Source of the DNA: G965261055 sp965261055 [NCBI: Fibrobacteria bacterium]
GTDB lineage: Bacteria > Fibrobacterota > Fibrobacteria > UBA11236
Length of the DNA stretch: 64,000 bases
Assembly: GCA_965261055.1 (NCBI GenBank)
Contig: OZ253440.1
Coordinates: 1,488,001-1,552,000 of the forward strand
Reading direction: 5' to 3'
Positions 9,445-18,362 of this stretch are shown here, piece by piece (the first letter of the stretch is position 1; every line of letters starts with the position of its first letter). The notes below the pieces were generated by a model. The model made no database searches. It had not been told where the DNA came from and saw only the letters and a list, made by a program, of their open reading frames with translations. The translations under genes were made by a program, and so were the position numbers.

Positions 9445-10306
9445 GTTCTATAAATTTAATAACCTTTTCAGCTTTATAGGAGCTTCTTTGTATAGGGGAG
9501 GACTCGCAATAAGGAACTCCATTAGACAATGCGAATTCTTTGTAAAAATCAAATTTTTCGGGAGAAATATACTCTTTAACTGGAAAATGTTTTTTACTTG
9601 GCATGAGATACTGTCCAAAAGTAATGATATCAATTCCAATGTTTTGGCAATAATGAATCATTTCTAAGACTTCTTCTTGAGTTTCACCTAAGCCTAACAT
9701 CAAGCTTGTTTTTGTAATAAAGCCACGATTTTTAGCATGTTTTAAGATGGTTGTACTGTCTTTTAAATTGGCTCTACCACGAATATTTTGTTGAAGTCGC
9801 TTAACTGTTTCAAAATTGTGATTAAAAATGTCTGGCTTTGCATCTAAGATTAGATCCAATAACTGTGTTTTACCTTGCATATCTGGAATTAGAATTTCTA
9901 AATAGCAGTCTGGGTTTAGACCTTTGGTCTGTTTCAACGTTTCGCTCCAGATATGAGCACCTTGATCAATAAGATCGTCACGATTTACAGAAGTTATAAC
10001 TGCATATTTTAGTTTCATTTTAAAAACAGACAAAGCTATTCGTTCTGATTCATTTTCATCATACTCTGTAGGGTTACCTTTTGGAACATCACAAAAACGA
10101 CATCCTCGAGTGCAAATATTACCTAAAATCATAAAAGTAGCTGTCCCTCTATCCCAGCATTCGCCTAAATTTGGACAGCTTGCACTTTCGCAAACTGTAT
10201 ATAGTTTGTTTTCTTTGACAATGTTTTGTATTGTTGAATATGATTTTCCTCCAGGAATTGGGCGATATAACCATTTAGGTTTCTTTAGATATTCTATTTT
10301 TGACAT
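9428..10306 (-). CDS. lipA: Lipoyl synthase (radical SAM)
   Basis: Inserts two sulfur atoms into octanoyl groups carried by lipoyl-domain proteins (pyruvate and 2-oxoglutarate dehydrogenases, glycine cleavage H protein). The 292-residue protein shows both iron-sulfur sites: the auxiliary-cluster motif CESASCPNLGEC (about residues 39-50) and the radical SAM motif CTRGCRFCD (about 66-74), plus the C-terminal RSSY whose serine ligates the auxiliary cluster. The C-terminal variant SSPIQRSSYKAEKV replaces the more usual GPLVRSSY sequence. It is monocistronic and convergent with rpsG. No lipB is seen in the window. Confidence 0.96.
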   Translation of the reverse strand: MSKIEYLKKPKWLYRPIPGGKSYSTIQNIVKENKLYTVCESASCPNLGECWDRGTATFMILGNICTRGCRFCDVPKGNPTEYDENESERIALSVFKMKLKYAVITSVNRDDLIDQGAHIWSETLKQTKGLNPDCYLEILIPDMQGKTQLLDLILDAKPDIFNHNFETVKRLQQNIRGRANLKDSTTILKHAKNRGFITKTSLMLGLGETQEEVLEMIHYCQNIGIDIITFGQYLMPSKKHFPVKEYISPEKFDFYKEFALSNGVPYCESSPIQRSSYKAEKVIKFIEQKKRA

Positions 10307-10357
10307 AGGATAGAAATTAGAAAATTTAAACTTTTAAAAAGAAAAACTTCATTCGTT

Positions 10358-11143
10358 ATGACTAAATATTTTTGCATACTGTTTCTTCTTTTTGTAGTTA
10401 AATTTGGAATTTCTGAAACTTCGAAAAATGTGTATCAATGGGACTTTAGAGTAGATATTCCCATATTAATAGGTGGGACTATTTTTGGTATTACAAGTTC
10501 TTTGTATTTTCAAAAACAAACAAACTCTTTGAGAGTTATTCCCGAAACGAAAGATTTTTCGCTTTTAGATCGTTGGATTGTTAAACAATATTCTCCTAAT
10601 TTGTCTTTTGTTAGTGATGTAGGAAATTTGATTTTAGGAGTAGTTCCAATTGTTTTAATCACTTGGAGTTTAAAGGTGTATCCTAAAAGTGTGTTTTGGA
10701 CGGAACTTCTAATGTATGGTGAGGTTTTAGTCATTTCATCAAGTTTAAATTTGTGGAGTCGTTCTTTATTTATACATCCTAGACCTTTTGTATATAATTC
10801 AAAAGCTAATTTAAACCGTAGAAAAAGAGGAGAAGCTCATAGGAGTTTTTATTCAGGTCACGTTTCAGGAGCATTTGCAGTAGCTCTGTTTTTTAATCGT
10901 CAAATTAAGACCTATTTTGATTCTAAATATACTCCGTTAACCCAAATATTAAGTTTAACAACTGCAACGGGTGTTGCAAGTCTGAGAGTGTTGTCAGGTA
11001 AGCATTTTGTTGAAGATGTATTAGTTGGTGTAGCTGTAGGAAGTTTTGTTTCTTGGATAATCCCTTGGTTGCATCAAAGGGAGTCAGACCGTTTTGATGT
11101 AGCTTTAGGGCTTCAGAAGATAGTTTTCTATTATAATTTTTGA
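10358..11143 (+). CDS. PAP2-family membrane phosphatase
   Basis: Likely a lipid phosphatase, for example on phosphatidic acid, undecaprenyl pyrophosphate or lipid A. The 261-residue protein starts with a signal/anchor (MTKYFCILFLLFVV) and has further hydrophobic segments. The three PAP2 motifs are present in slightly altered form: R-x6-RP (RSLFIHPRP instead of K-x6-RP), YSGH instead of PSGH, and R-x5-H-x3-D (RVLSGKHFVED), so the catalytic histidines and the aspartate remain. It is divergent from lipA and convergent with pdxA. The substrate cannot be told from sequence. Confidence 0.85.
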   Translation: MTKYFCILFLLFVVKFGISETSKNVYQWDFRVDIPILIGGTIFGITSSLYFQKQTNSLRVIPETKDFSLLDRWIVKQYSPNLSFVSDVGNLILGVVPIVLITWSLKVYPKSVFWTELLMYGEVLVISSSLNLWSRSLFIHPRPFVYNSKANLNRRKRGEAHRSFYSGHVSGAFAVALFFNRQIKTYFDSKYTPLTQILSLTTATGVASLRVLSGKHFVEDVLVGVAVGSFVSWIIPWLHQRESDRFDVALGLQKIVFYYNF

Positions 11144-11154
11144 AAGCAGAAAGA

Positions 11155-12126
11155 TTAAAGAATCTGGCCACACAGTTGAAAAGCCCAACGGATAGCTTCT
11201 GACATAGATGTTTCATCGGCTTGATTTAGACCAGCTAGGTTAAAAGCAGTTCCATGATTGGGAGATGTCCTTATAAATGGAAGTCCTAATGTACAGTTGA
11301 CTCCGTGTTTAAAATCAATCGTTTTCATTGGAGTAAATCCTTGATCATGGTACATGGCAATAATTCCATTAAACTCTCCTTGGAAAGCACGATAAAAAAT
11401 TGTGTCTGCAGAAAATGGTCCTTTAACAGGGATATGTTTTAAATTTTTTAATGTGGGAATAAGTATATCTTGTTCTTCTGACCCTAAGATTCCAGATTCT
11501 CCAGCATGAGGATTAACACCAGCTATTGCTATTTTAGGGTTAGAAATATTTTGATTTTTAAGACATTTGTATAGTGCTTCGCAAACTCTAGTAATACGTT
11601 GAGGGGTTATTGCATCTATTGCTTTTCTCAAAGGAAGGTGATCTGTAACATGAGAAACGCTAACTTTAGGATGTAAAATAGTCATAATAGCTTCTTGTTT
11701 GGTATATCTTTCAAGAATGTCTGTATGCCCCATATATTTGTGTTTTGCGAGGTGTAAAGATTCTTTGCAAATGGGTCCTGTTACTAATCCTTGGAACTGT
11801 TCTGTTTGGCAGAGAGTAATACATTTTTCAAAGTAAAGAAAGCTACAATTTCCTGACAAAGCATTAGCTGTGCCAAAAGTATGTTGTTCAGGTTTAATTA
11901 AATTTAAACTTTTTACGGCAATATGATTATTTAATGGTTTGTCTGACTCTGTAAAAGGAAGGTTTATTTTTAATTCTTTACAGAGGTTTTGAAAAATCCA
12001 TAACTCACCAACAACTAGTATTTGAGAGTAAATAGAACTAGGTTGTTTTTGCAAACTTTTAAAAATAACCTCAGGTCCAATTCCAGAGGGGTCACCTAGT
12101 GAAATGCAAACTAAAAGTTTGTTCAC
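11155..12126 (-). CDS. pdxA: 4-hydroxythreonine-4-phosphate dehydrogenase
   Basis: Oxidises 4-phosphohydroxy-L-threonine; the decarboxylated product is condensed with deoxyxylulose phosphate by PdxJ to pyridoxine phosphate. The 323-residue protein has the N-terminal SLGDPSGIGPEV motif, the metal-binding histidines in GHTDILE, GVNPHAGE(S)G and MYHDQG, and the C-terminal TSPNHGTAFNLAG. pdxJ is also in this window (52.6-53.4 kb), so the DXP-dependent B6 route is supported. It lies 9 bases after the upstream methyltransferase gene on the same strand, so the two are probably one transcript. Confidence 0.96.
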   Translation of the reverse strand: MNKLLVCISLGDPSGIGPEVIFKSLQKQPSSIYSQILVVGELWIFQNLCKELKINLPFTESDKPLNNHIAVKSLNLIKPEQHTFGTANALSGNCSFLYFEKCITLCQTEQFQGLVTGPICKESLHLAKHKYMGHTDILERYTKQEAIMTILHPKVSVSHVTDHLPLRKAIDAITPQRITRVCEALYKCLKNQNISNPKIAIAGVNPHAGESGILGSEEQDILIPTLKNLKHIPVKGPFSADTIFYRAFQGEFNGIIAMYHDQGFTPMKTIDFKHGVNCTLGLPFIRTSPNHGTAFNLAGLNQADETSMSEAIRWAFQLCGQIL

Positions 12127-12135
12127 GATAAAGTC

Positions 12136-12741
12136 CTATGCTTTTTTAAGAAACCAAATTTCTTGTTCACCTTGAAAGAATTGACGAGGGGATTTTACCA
12201 GAATTTTCTTAATGACATCAAATATTCCATCAAGACGAGCAGATAATTCAGTATTAGTAGAAGAATGAGGTGGTCCTTCCATATTCGCGTGAGGTAAATT
12301 GTTAAAATGAGCAATGATAACACCATCATCTTTAAGCATTTTTTCCCAAATTTCAAAGTACTCATCTCTTCTTCCAGGGTGTAAAGCAGAAAAGCAACCA
12401 CTTTCATAAATAATGTCAAAAGGTTGTGTATTTTGTGGATTAATTTCGAAAATATCTAGTTTTATTGCTGAAAGATTAGGTAAGTCTTTGACCCATTCTA
12501 GAAGTTTAGAATAAGCTGGTTGAGAAAAGTCAACGGCAAGGACATTATAATCTTTTTTTGCCCAAGCTACGGCATCATAGCCATAGCCAGCTCCAGGAAC
12601 TAAAACACGACCTGATTTGGAAAATAGCTCTTTGAATTCAAACAAGTTTTGAAAATTAGGATGCTCTTCTTTTAAAATCCATTCAGGGTGTTCTTTTTGA
12701 TAGAGTCTATCCCAATATATTGATAAGTTTTGCGTAATCAT
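12136..12741 (-). CDS. TPMT-like SAM-dependent methyltransferase
   Basis: A 201-residue class I methyltransferase of the thiopurine methyltransferase-like group. Motif I is GRVLVPGAGYGYDAVAWA (SAM binding), followed by the acidic residue of motif II in VLAVDFS and the TPMT-type run YESGCFSALHPGRRDEY. The C-terminal region PPHSSTNTELSARL is also typical of the family. Members methylate small thiols, halides or selenium compounds; the real substrate is unknown. It starts at ATG 12741, divergent from lpxB with a 46-base shared promoter region, and precedes pdxA. Confidence 0.8.
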   Translation of the reverse strand: MITQNLSIYWDRLYQKEHPEWILKEEHPNFQNLFEFKELFSKSGRVLVPGAGYGYDAVAWAKKDYNVLAVDFSQPAYSKLLEWVKDLPNLSAIKLDIFEINPQNTQPFDIIYESGCFSALHPGRRDEYFEIWEKMLKDDGVIIAHFNNLPHANMEGPPHSSTNTELSARLDGIFDVIKKILVKSPRQFFQGEQEIWFLKKA

Positions 12742-12787
12742 AATTATAATTTCAATTTGAATTCAAATATAGTAAATTTATCAATTT

Positions 12788-13861
12788 ATGACAACGCAAA
12801 GAATGCAAAGACATATATTTATTTCAGCTGTGGAAGAGTCTGGAGCCGAAATCATGCAAAAAATTATTTCTGAATTTCAAAGCCAAGGTCTACACTTTGA
12901 ATATCGTGGTTTAATGAATTCTAGTGAAAATTTCAAATCTATGTTCCCTATACATTTACTTTCTCGTAATGGTTTATGGGATGTTTTATTTATTTTTCCT
13001 ACTTATATAAAGGTTTTGTTGCGATGTTTTTGGAGTCTTTGGAGAAACTCTCCACAGCTTGCCATTTTTGTTGACTTCCCTGTTTTTAATAAAATTCTTG
13101 CTAAATTTTGTCTTAAAATAAAGGTTCCTGTTTATTATATATCTCCTCCACAAGTTTGGGCTTATCAGAAAGAGAAAGTGAACCCTTTATTTGAACGAAT
13201 ACCTGTTCAAGTTTTATTTCCATTTGAGGTTATATATTATCAAAGTAGAGGAATTAAGGTGTCTCAAGCTCATTTTTTTGAAGTAGAAAAAAAAGAGAAT
13301 TTAAAAACTGGTATTGGGTTATTTCCTGGAAGTCGATATCCTGTCATTCGCAGAAATTTGCCAGATATGTTAAAAATTATTCGAAACAAGAATAAGCTAC
13401 AACAAATAAATATTGTTCTTCCTATAGAATTTCATGATAAAATAAAAAAGAGAATAGACTGTTCCCAAATTTCCTTTTTTTCTTCACTAGATGCAATTTC
13501 AGGGAACATTAATCGAGCGATAAGCTTTCCAGGAACAATGACTTTATACTTAGCTTTAAAAGGAATTCCTACTTTTGTTATGGGAAGAATTGACTTTTTG
13601 ACTTTTTATCTAATGAAAAGTAGAATAAAAACCAAGTGGTTAAGTCTCCCCAATATTTTATGGAAAAAACAGGTTTTTCCCGAAATTATATATTGTTTTT
13701 TCTTAAAATCAAAACAGACAAAAATTAAAATGCAATGGAATCGTTTTTTAAAAGAACAACAAAATGTACCAGGTATAAAGAACTTTTTAGGAAATGGTTC
13801 TGGTGAGCAGATAGTAGTCCAAAATTGTCTTTTGTTAATGAGAAAGAATGATAAAAACTAA
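12788..13861 (+). CDS. lpxB: Lipid-A-disaccharide synthase, divergent
   Basis: Joins lipid X to UDP-diacylglucosamine to make the lipid A disaccharide. The 357-residue protein aligns by motif with LpxB along its length: VDFPVFN (IDAPDFN-type), YISPPQVWAYQKEKV, LFPGSR with following basic residues, PGTMTLYLALKGIP (SGTATLE-type) and SLPNILW near the C-terminus. Two normally conserved sites are altered: the N-terminal GExSGD is VEESGAE, and the central GHxxxD is AHFFEV. The family identity is solid; full activity is less certain. LptD in the same window supports an LPS-producing cell. The start may be either the first ATG or the one five codons later. Confidence 0.85.
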   Translation: MTTQRMQRHIFISAVEESGAEIMQKIISEFQSQGLHFEYRGLMNSSENFKSMFPIHLLSRNGLWDVLFIFPTYIKVLLRCFWSLWRNSPQLAIFVDFPVFNKILAKFCLKIKVPVYYISPPQVWAYQKEKVNPLFERIPVQVLFPFEVIYYQSRGIKVSQAHFFEVEKKENLKTGIGLFPGSRYPVIRRNLPDMLKIIRNKNKLQQINIVLPIEFHDKIKKRIDCSQISFFSSLDAISGNINRAISFPGTMTLYLALKGIPTFVMGRIDFLTFYLMKSRIKTKWLSLPNILWKKQVFPEIIYCFFLKSKQTKIKMQWNRFLKEQQNVPGIKNFLGNGSGEQIVVQNCLLLMRKNDKN

Positions 13862-14000
13862 TGCTAGGTTACTGAAAGTAAGCTTTGATTGTGTTAAGTA
13901 TAGATCCAAATGAGTTATCAATATTTAAGCTACGGAGTTCAGAATGTTCAGAAGATCCTTAACAGAGAGCTTTTAAATTTAAACTTAGTTTTTATATAAT

Positions 14001-15407
14001 CTATTTCAGATAATTTTTAATTGCGTAACTAGCTAAGACGCCTTCGCCTGTTGCTGCCGCAACTTGAGCAATAGCTCCTTCTCTACAATCGCCAGCAGAA
14101 AATATCCCTTTAACAGAGGTTTCGGCAAGTCCAGTTGTTTTAATAAAGCCTTGTTCGTTTAAATTAATAATGTCTTTGAATGGTTTTGTATTGGGGATTA
14201 GGCCAATAAAAATAAAAACACCATTGGCAGATAAGTTTTCTTCTTCTAGAGTTTTATTGTCTTTGATCTTTAGATGACTGAATAGTTGTTTTTTATTAGA
14301 TACAAACTCTAATGAAGTTTTGTTAATATAAGTTGTAATATTCTTAATTGTTTTAAGTTTCTCAATATAAGTTTTGGATGCTGAGAATTCAGGAGACCTA
14401 TGGACTATTTTCACACTTTTACAGAAACTAGATAAAAAAATTCCTTCTTCTAGAGCTGAATTACCGCCTCCAATTACAATGATGTCTTTATCTCTATAAA
14501 AGGCACCATCACATGTTGCACAAAAGTGTACACCAGATCCGATGAGTTCATTTTCATTAGCAATTCCTAGTTTTTTATATGTAGATCCAGTTGCAATAAC
14601 AATTGTTTTTCCCAAATATTCACTAGATTTAGTTTTAACATTAAATAAGTTATCTTTTTTTTCAATATTAATAACTCTTTCTCCTGTTTTTATAACTGCA
14701 CCATAAGTTTTGGCTTGCTCTTCCATTTTATCCATCAGTTGTGGGCCTGAAATAGATTGGAAACCAGGGTAATTTTCAATTTTTTCAGTTAAGAAGGCAT
14801 TTCCACCTATATTTTTGCTTTCTAAAATTAAAGAATTAAAGCGATCTCTTTGAGCGTAAATAGATGTTGTTAAACCAGCTGCACCTCCTCCGATAATAAT
14901 TGTTTCAAAAATTTTGTGTTCTTTTTTTATATCAATAGACAGGAGTTTCGTTAGTTCTACATTATCGGGATTTGTGAAAGGTTTTTCATTAATTGTAATG
15001 GTTGGAATGATGCGTTTGCCATTGTTAATTTCTTCTACTTTCTTAGTAGCCGAGCTATGTTTATCAACATCAATAAATTCAAAATTAATTTTATTGTCAG
15101 TTAGAAAGTTTTTAGCTCGTCTACAATCAGGACACCAGTCGGCTCCATAGAGTTGAATTTGACCAACTTCATTAATTCCTAAAATAGAGGATAAAACCTG
15201 ATTTTCAGGGTTGGTATAAGATTGATTGTTAATGATAACGGTTGGAATGATGCGTTTTCCGTTATTAATAGATTCAACTTGTGCTGTGGCTTTAGCATCT
15301 AGGTCAATATCAATAAAGGTGTAGTTGATTTTATGATTATTTAGAAATTTTTTTGTTCTGATACAATCAGGACACCAATCGGCTCCATAAAGTGTTATGT
15401 CTTTCAT
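14001..15407 (-). CDS. Tandem glutaredoxin-like domains fused to thioredoxin reductase
   Basis: A 468-residue three-part redox protein. Residues about 1-80 and 81-160 are two near-identical glutaredoxin/NrdH-like domains, each with a CPDC active site (C12/C15 and C92/C95) and the cis-Pro motif GKRIIPT. Residues about 166-468 are a flavoprotein reductase like TrxB: FAD site GGGAAG (173-178), redox pair CATC (296-299), NADPH site GGGNSA (313-318) and the C-terminal SAGDCREGAIAQVAAATGEG. The two small domains are offset by exactly 80 residues (240 bases), a recent-looking tandem duplication. I infer that the reductase passes electrons from NADPH to its own fused CPDC domains, and so to partner proteins. 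It is transcribed alone, divergent from trkH. Confidence 0.93.
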   Translation of the reverse strand: MKDITLYGADWCPDCIRTKKFLNNHKINYTFIDIDLDAKATAQVESINNGKRIIPTVIINNQSYTNPENQVLSSILGINEVGQIQLYGADWCPDCRRAKNFLTDNKINFEFIDVDKHSSATKKVEEINNGKRIIPTITINEKPFTNPDNVELTKLLSIDIKKEHKIFETIIIGGGAAGLTTSIYAQRDRFNSLILESKNIGGNAFLTEKIENYPGFQSISGPQLMDKMEEQAKTYGAVIKTGERVINIEKKDNLFNVKTKSSEYLGKTIVIATGSTYKKLGIANENELIGSGVHFCATCDGAFYRDKDIIVIGGGNSALEEGIFLSSFCKSVKIVHRSPEFSASKTYIEKLKTIKNITTYINKTSLEFVSNKKQLFSHLKIKDNKTLEEENLSANGVFIFIGLIPNTKPFKDIINLNEQGFIKTTGLAETSVKGIFSAGDCREGAIAQVAAATGEGVLASYAIKNYLK

Positions 15408-15591
15408 TTGTTCCTCATTATAATTTGAAAACTAACCTTGAAAGTAGAAATTTTAATGTAAAAAAATATTATAGTTTGAATCAAAAATGAGAAATACATG
15501 AGAAGAATCTGAAATTTGAGTAATTATTTTTGTTGTTTTTTCAAAACGATTTTTATAAAAAGTTAAAATTTGTCTAAATTTAGAGTCTAAT

Positions 15592-17034
15592 ATGAACTTA
15601 TTTTTTATTTTACGTATTTTAGGAAACTTATTGGTTGGATTATCCTTGACGATGGTTGTACCTTTAATTTTAAGCTGGTTTTATCAAGAATATACGGAAA
15701 TGTTCGTTTTTGGTTCTTTGTCTTTGATCGCTTTTGCGATAGGAATGACTTTTAGCTTTTTAAGATCAAAAAATCCTAAATTGCATATTAGAAATGGGCT
15801 TGTAATTGTTGTTGGTTGTTGGAGTGTTTTTTCCTTATGGGGTGCTCTGCCTTATTATTTTCTAAATCTTTTAGATTTTACGGATGCTTTTTTTGAATCA
15901 ACATCTGGATTTACGACTACAGGTGCAACTGTTTTTAAGGATATAGAATCGTTAAGTCATGGTATATTATTTTGGAGGGCTTTAACCCAATGGTTGGGTG
16001 GTATGGGGATGATTGTTTTGACGGTTGCTATAATTCCTTTATTGGGTGTAAATAGTTTATTACTCTACAGAGCGGAAGCACCTGGTGGGTCTTCAGATAG
16101 ATTGAAGCCTCGTTTACAAGCCACTTCCGAAATTTTATGGATTACATACTTTCTATTGACTATTTCTTGTATTTTTTTATACCATATTTTTGGTATGAAT
16201 TGGTTTGATTCAATTTGCCATGGTTTAACGACTTTATCAACAGGCGGTTTTTCTACTCTAAATTACAGTTTAGGTGGGTTTCAGTCAGCTAGAATAGAAT
16301 GGGTGGCTATTGTTTTTATGTTAATGGGATCTATCAGTTTTTCATTACATTATCGTTTATTTGCCCAAAGGCAGATAAAACAATTTTTTAAAAACCAAGA
16401 GTTTACTTTTTATATTTTGATTATAATATGTGCTTTTGTAATGATTTTTTTGAACCTTTCTGTGCAAGAAACATCTTCTCATGAGTTGATTCGTTCATCT
16501 TTGTTCCAAGTTGTGAGTTTAATTTCAACAACAGGCTATGTAACTGAAAATTTTGAGTTGTGGCCATATTTTTCACAGTGCATTTTACTTGGTCTATTCT
16601 TTATTGGTGGATGTGGAGGCTCTACTGCTGGTGGTATAAAAGTAATTCGAATTTATATCTTAATTAAGGTTGCTGCAAATCAAGTGGTACAAGTTTTGCA
16701 TGTGCAGAGAATATATTCATTGAAGGTTGGTAAGATTACTGTAAAAGAAGAGATGATTGGTAAAACAGTCGGTTTTTTTATTTTATATCTGCTTCTTTTT
16801 CTATTTGCTAGTTTGATGTTAACCGTTTTTGGTTATGATTTGGTAACTGCTTTTTCAGCAGTAGCTACAAGCTTAGGTAATGTTGGACCAGGGTTTGGAG
16901 AAGTTGGTGTTCTTGATAATTTTTCAGGTATACAATCATGTGCGAAGTGGGTGCTTATTTTTTGTATGATTGCAGGAAGGTTAGAGCTTTTTACGATTTT
17001 AGTATTATTTTCTAGGTTCTTTTGGAAGAGGTAA
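15592..17034 (+). CDS. trkH: Potassium transporter TrkH-type
   Basis: Membrane subunit of the Trk/Ktr potassium uptake system. The 480-residue protein is strongly hydrophobic with the four pore-loop repeats of the family: TSGFTTTGATV, LSTGGFST, SSTTGY-type (LISTTGYVTE) and GNVGPGFG, each carrying the selectivity-filter glycine. No NAD-binding partner (trkA) is next to it. It starts the compact group trkH-murD-ctaA; murD begins 2 bases after its stop. The start has only a weak ribosome-binding site, but the MNLFFILRI beginning leads straight into the first helix. Confidence 0.95.
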   Translation: MNLFFILRILGNLLVGLSLTMVVPLILSWFYQEYTEMFVFGSLSLIAFAIGMTFSFLRSKNPKLHIRNGLVIVVGCWSVFSLWGALPYYFLNLLDFTDAFFESTSGFTTTGATVFKDIESLSHGILFWRALTQWLGGMGMIVLTVAIIPLLGVNSLLLYRAEAPGGSSDRLKPRLQATSEILWITYFLLTISCIFLYHIFGMNWFDSICHGLTTLSTGGFSTLNYSLGGFQSARIEWVAIVFMLMGSISFSLHYRLFAQRQIKQFFKNQEFTFYILIIICAFVMIFLNLSVQETSSHELIRSSLFQVVSLISTTGYVTENFELWPYFSQCILLGLFFIGGCGGSTAGGIKVIRIYILIKVAANQVVQVLHVQRIYSLKVGKITVKEEMIGKTVGFFILYLLLFLFASLMLTVFGYDLVTAFSAVATSLGNVGPGFGEVGVLDNFSGIQSCAKWVLIFCMIAGRLELFTILVLFSRFFWKR

Positions 17035-17036
17035 AA

Positions 17037-18353
17037 GTGACTCAAAAAGCTTTGTGGAGAAGTAAAATTTTAGCTCCTGTAGGGATTTTAGGTTTTGGAA
17101 TAGATGGAAAAAGTACTTATGCTTTTTTGAAAAAACAAGGGATATCTGTTGTTGTTTTTGACCAAAATAAGGTTCATAATGTACCATTTAATGAACAAAT
17201 AACTGGATTAAATTATCTTAAACATTTAAATTTGGTTAAAACTTTGTTTCGTTCTTCTGGAATTAATCCAAATAAAGTTGAGATACAGGAGTTTGTAAAA
17301 ACAGGAGGAAAATTAACATCACAAGTTGAATTTTTTTCTGATTTCTTAAGTTCTTATCCTCAAATCATTGCCATTACTGGTACAGTTGGAAAGGGAACAT
17401 GTTGTACTTTGTTGACTCGTATGTTAGAAGCATCTGGCAGAATAGTTCACCTTGTTGGAAATATTGGGAAACCTGTTTTAGATATTTTTGAAAAAGTTAA
17501 ACCTAACGATTGGATTGTACTTGAACTTTCAAGCTTTCAACTAAGTACTTTTAAAAAGAGGTTTAAATATTCTGTTGTTTTAGAAATAACTACAGAGCAT
17601 TTAAATTGGCATGTTAATAAACAAGAATATTGGGAATGTAAAGCAAACTTAATAAGAAACCAAATAGATAAAGATTATCTCTACTATTATCCTCATGATG
17701 AAGGGAGTCAGTGGATTTCAGATTTATCTCAGGCTAACAAAAAAGCTGTTGAAGTTTTTGAAGAATACTGGTTTTTAGCAAAGAACAAGATTGTTCTCAA
17801 AGAACACAACTTACAAGCTCCTTTTTTTATGAAAAATGCGGCTATAGTATCTCAAGTTGCTTTAGATATAGGGATAACGCCTTTTATTATTCAAAAAACT
17901 ATATTAAGCTTTCAAGGGTTGCCACATCGTTTAGAATTTTACAAGCAAAAGAATGGAATACTTTTTTATAATGATTCAAATGCTACATGTAGTGAGTCGA
18001 CAATAGGTGCTTTACAGTGTTTTTCAACAGAGCCTTTGGCTCTTATTTTAGGTGGTTCCAGTAAGGAAACAGGTTTTTCAACATTGATTAAAAAAATACA
18101 CGAACACCCTACTTTAGCTTTTATCGCATTGATAGGCGAGACAGCTTTAGAATTATCCATATTGCTGAATAGTAATGATAATAAAAATTTAAAAATTGAA
18201 ATTTTTGAGAACTTACAAAAGGCCGTCCTGTTTTTAGTAGATTCTATAAAAGAAGGTGTTGTTTTACTTTCACCAGCTTGTGCTTCTTTTGGAATGTTTA
18301 AAAATTATCAGGATAGAGGTGAGGCTTTTAAAAAGATTGTATCAGAATTATAA
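17037..18353 (+). CDS. murD: UDP-MurNAc-L-alanine:D-glutamate ligase
   Basis: Adds D-glutamate to UDP-MurNAc-L-Ala in peptidoglycan synthesis. The 438-residue protein has the Mur ligase order: N-terminal Rossmann-like domain (GILGFGIDGKST), ATP loop TGTVGKGT (usually TGTNGKST), LELSSFQL, the H-NWH type segment HLNWH, the NDSNATC motif and the C-terminal SPACASFGMFKNYQDRGE that is typical of MurD. I chose GTG at 17037, six bases after GGAAGAGG; a TTG at 17022 in frame would overlap trkH and lacks a site. It lies outside any dcw cluster, between trkH and ctaA. Confidence 0.92.
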   Translation: MTQKALWRSKILAPVGILGFGIDGKSTYAFLKKQGISVVVFDQNKVHNVPFNEQITGLNYLKHLNLVKTLFRSSGINPNKVEIQEFVKTGGKLTSQVEFFSDFLSSYPQIIAITGTVGKGTCCTLLTRMLEASGRIVHLVGNIGKPVLDIFEKVKPNDWIVLELSSFQLSTFKKRFKYSVVLEITTEHLNWHVNKQEYWECKANLIRNQIDKDYLYYYPHDEGSQWISDLSQANKKAVEVFEEYWFLAKNKIVLKEHNLQAPFFMKNAAIVSQVALDIGITPFIIQKTILSFQGLPHRLEFYKQKNGILFYNDSNATCSESTIGALQCFSTEPLALILGGSSKETGFSTLIKKIHEHPTLAFIALIGETALELSILLNSNDNKNLKIEIFENLQKAVLFLVDSIKEGVVLLSPACASFGMFKNYQDRGEAFKKIVSEL

Positions 18354-18362
18354 AAAGAAAGA

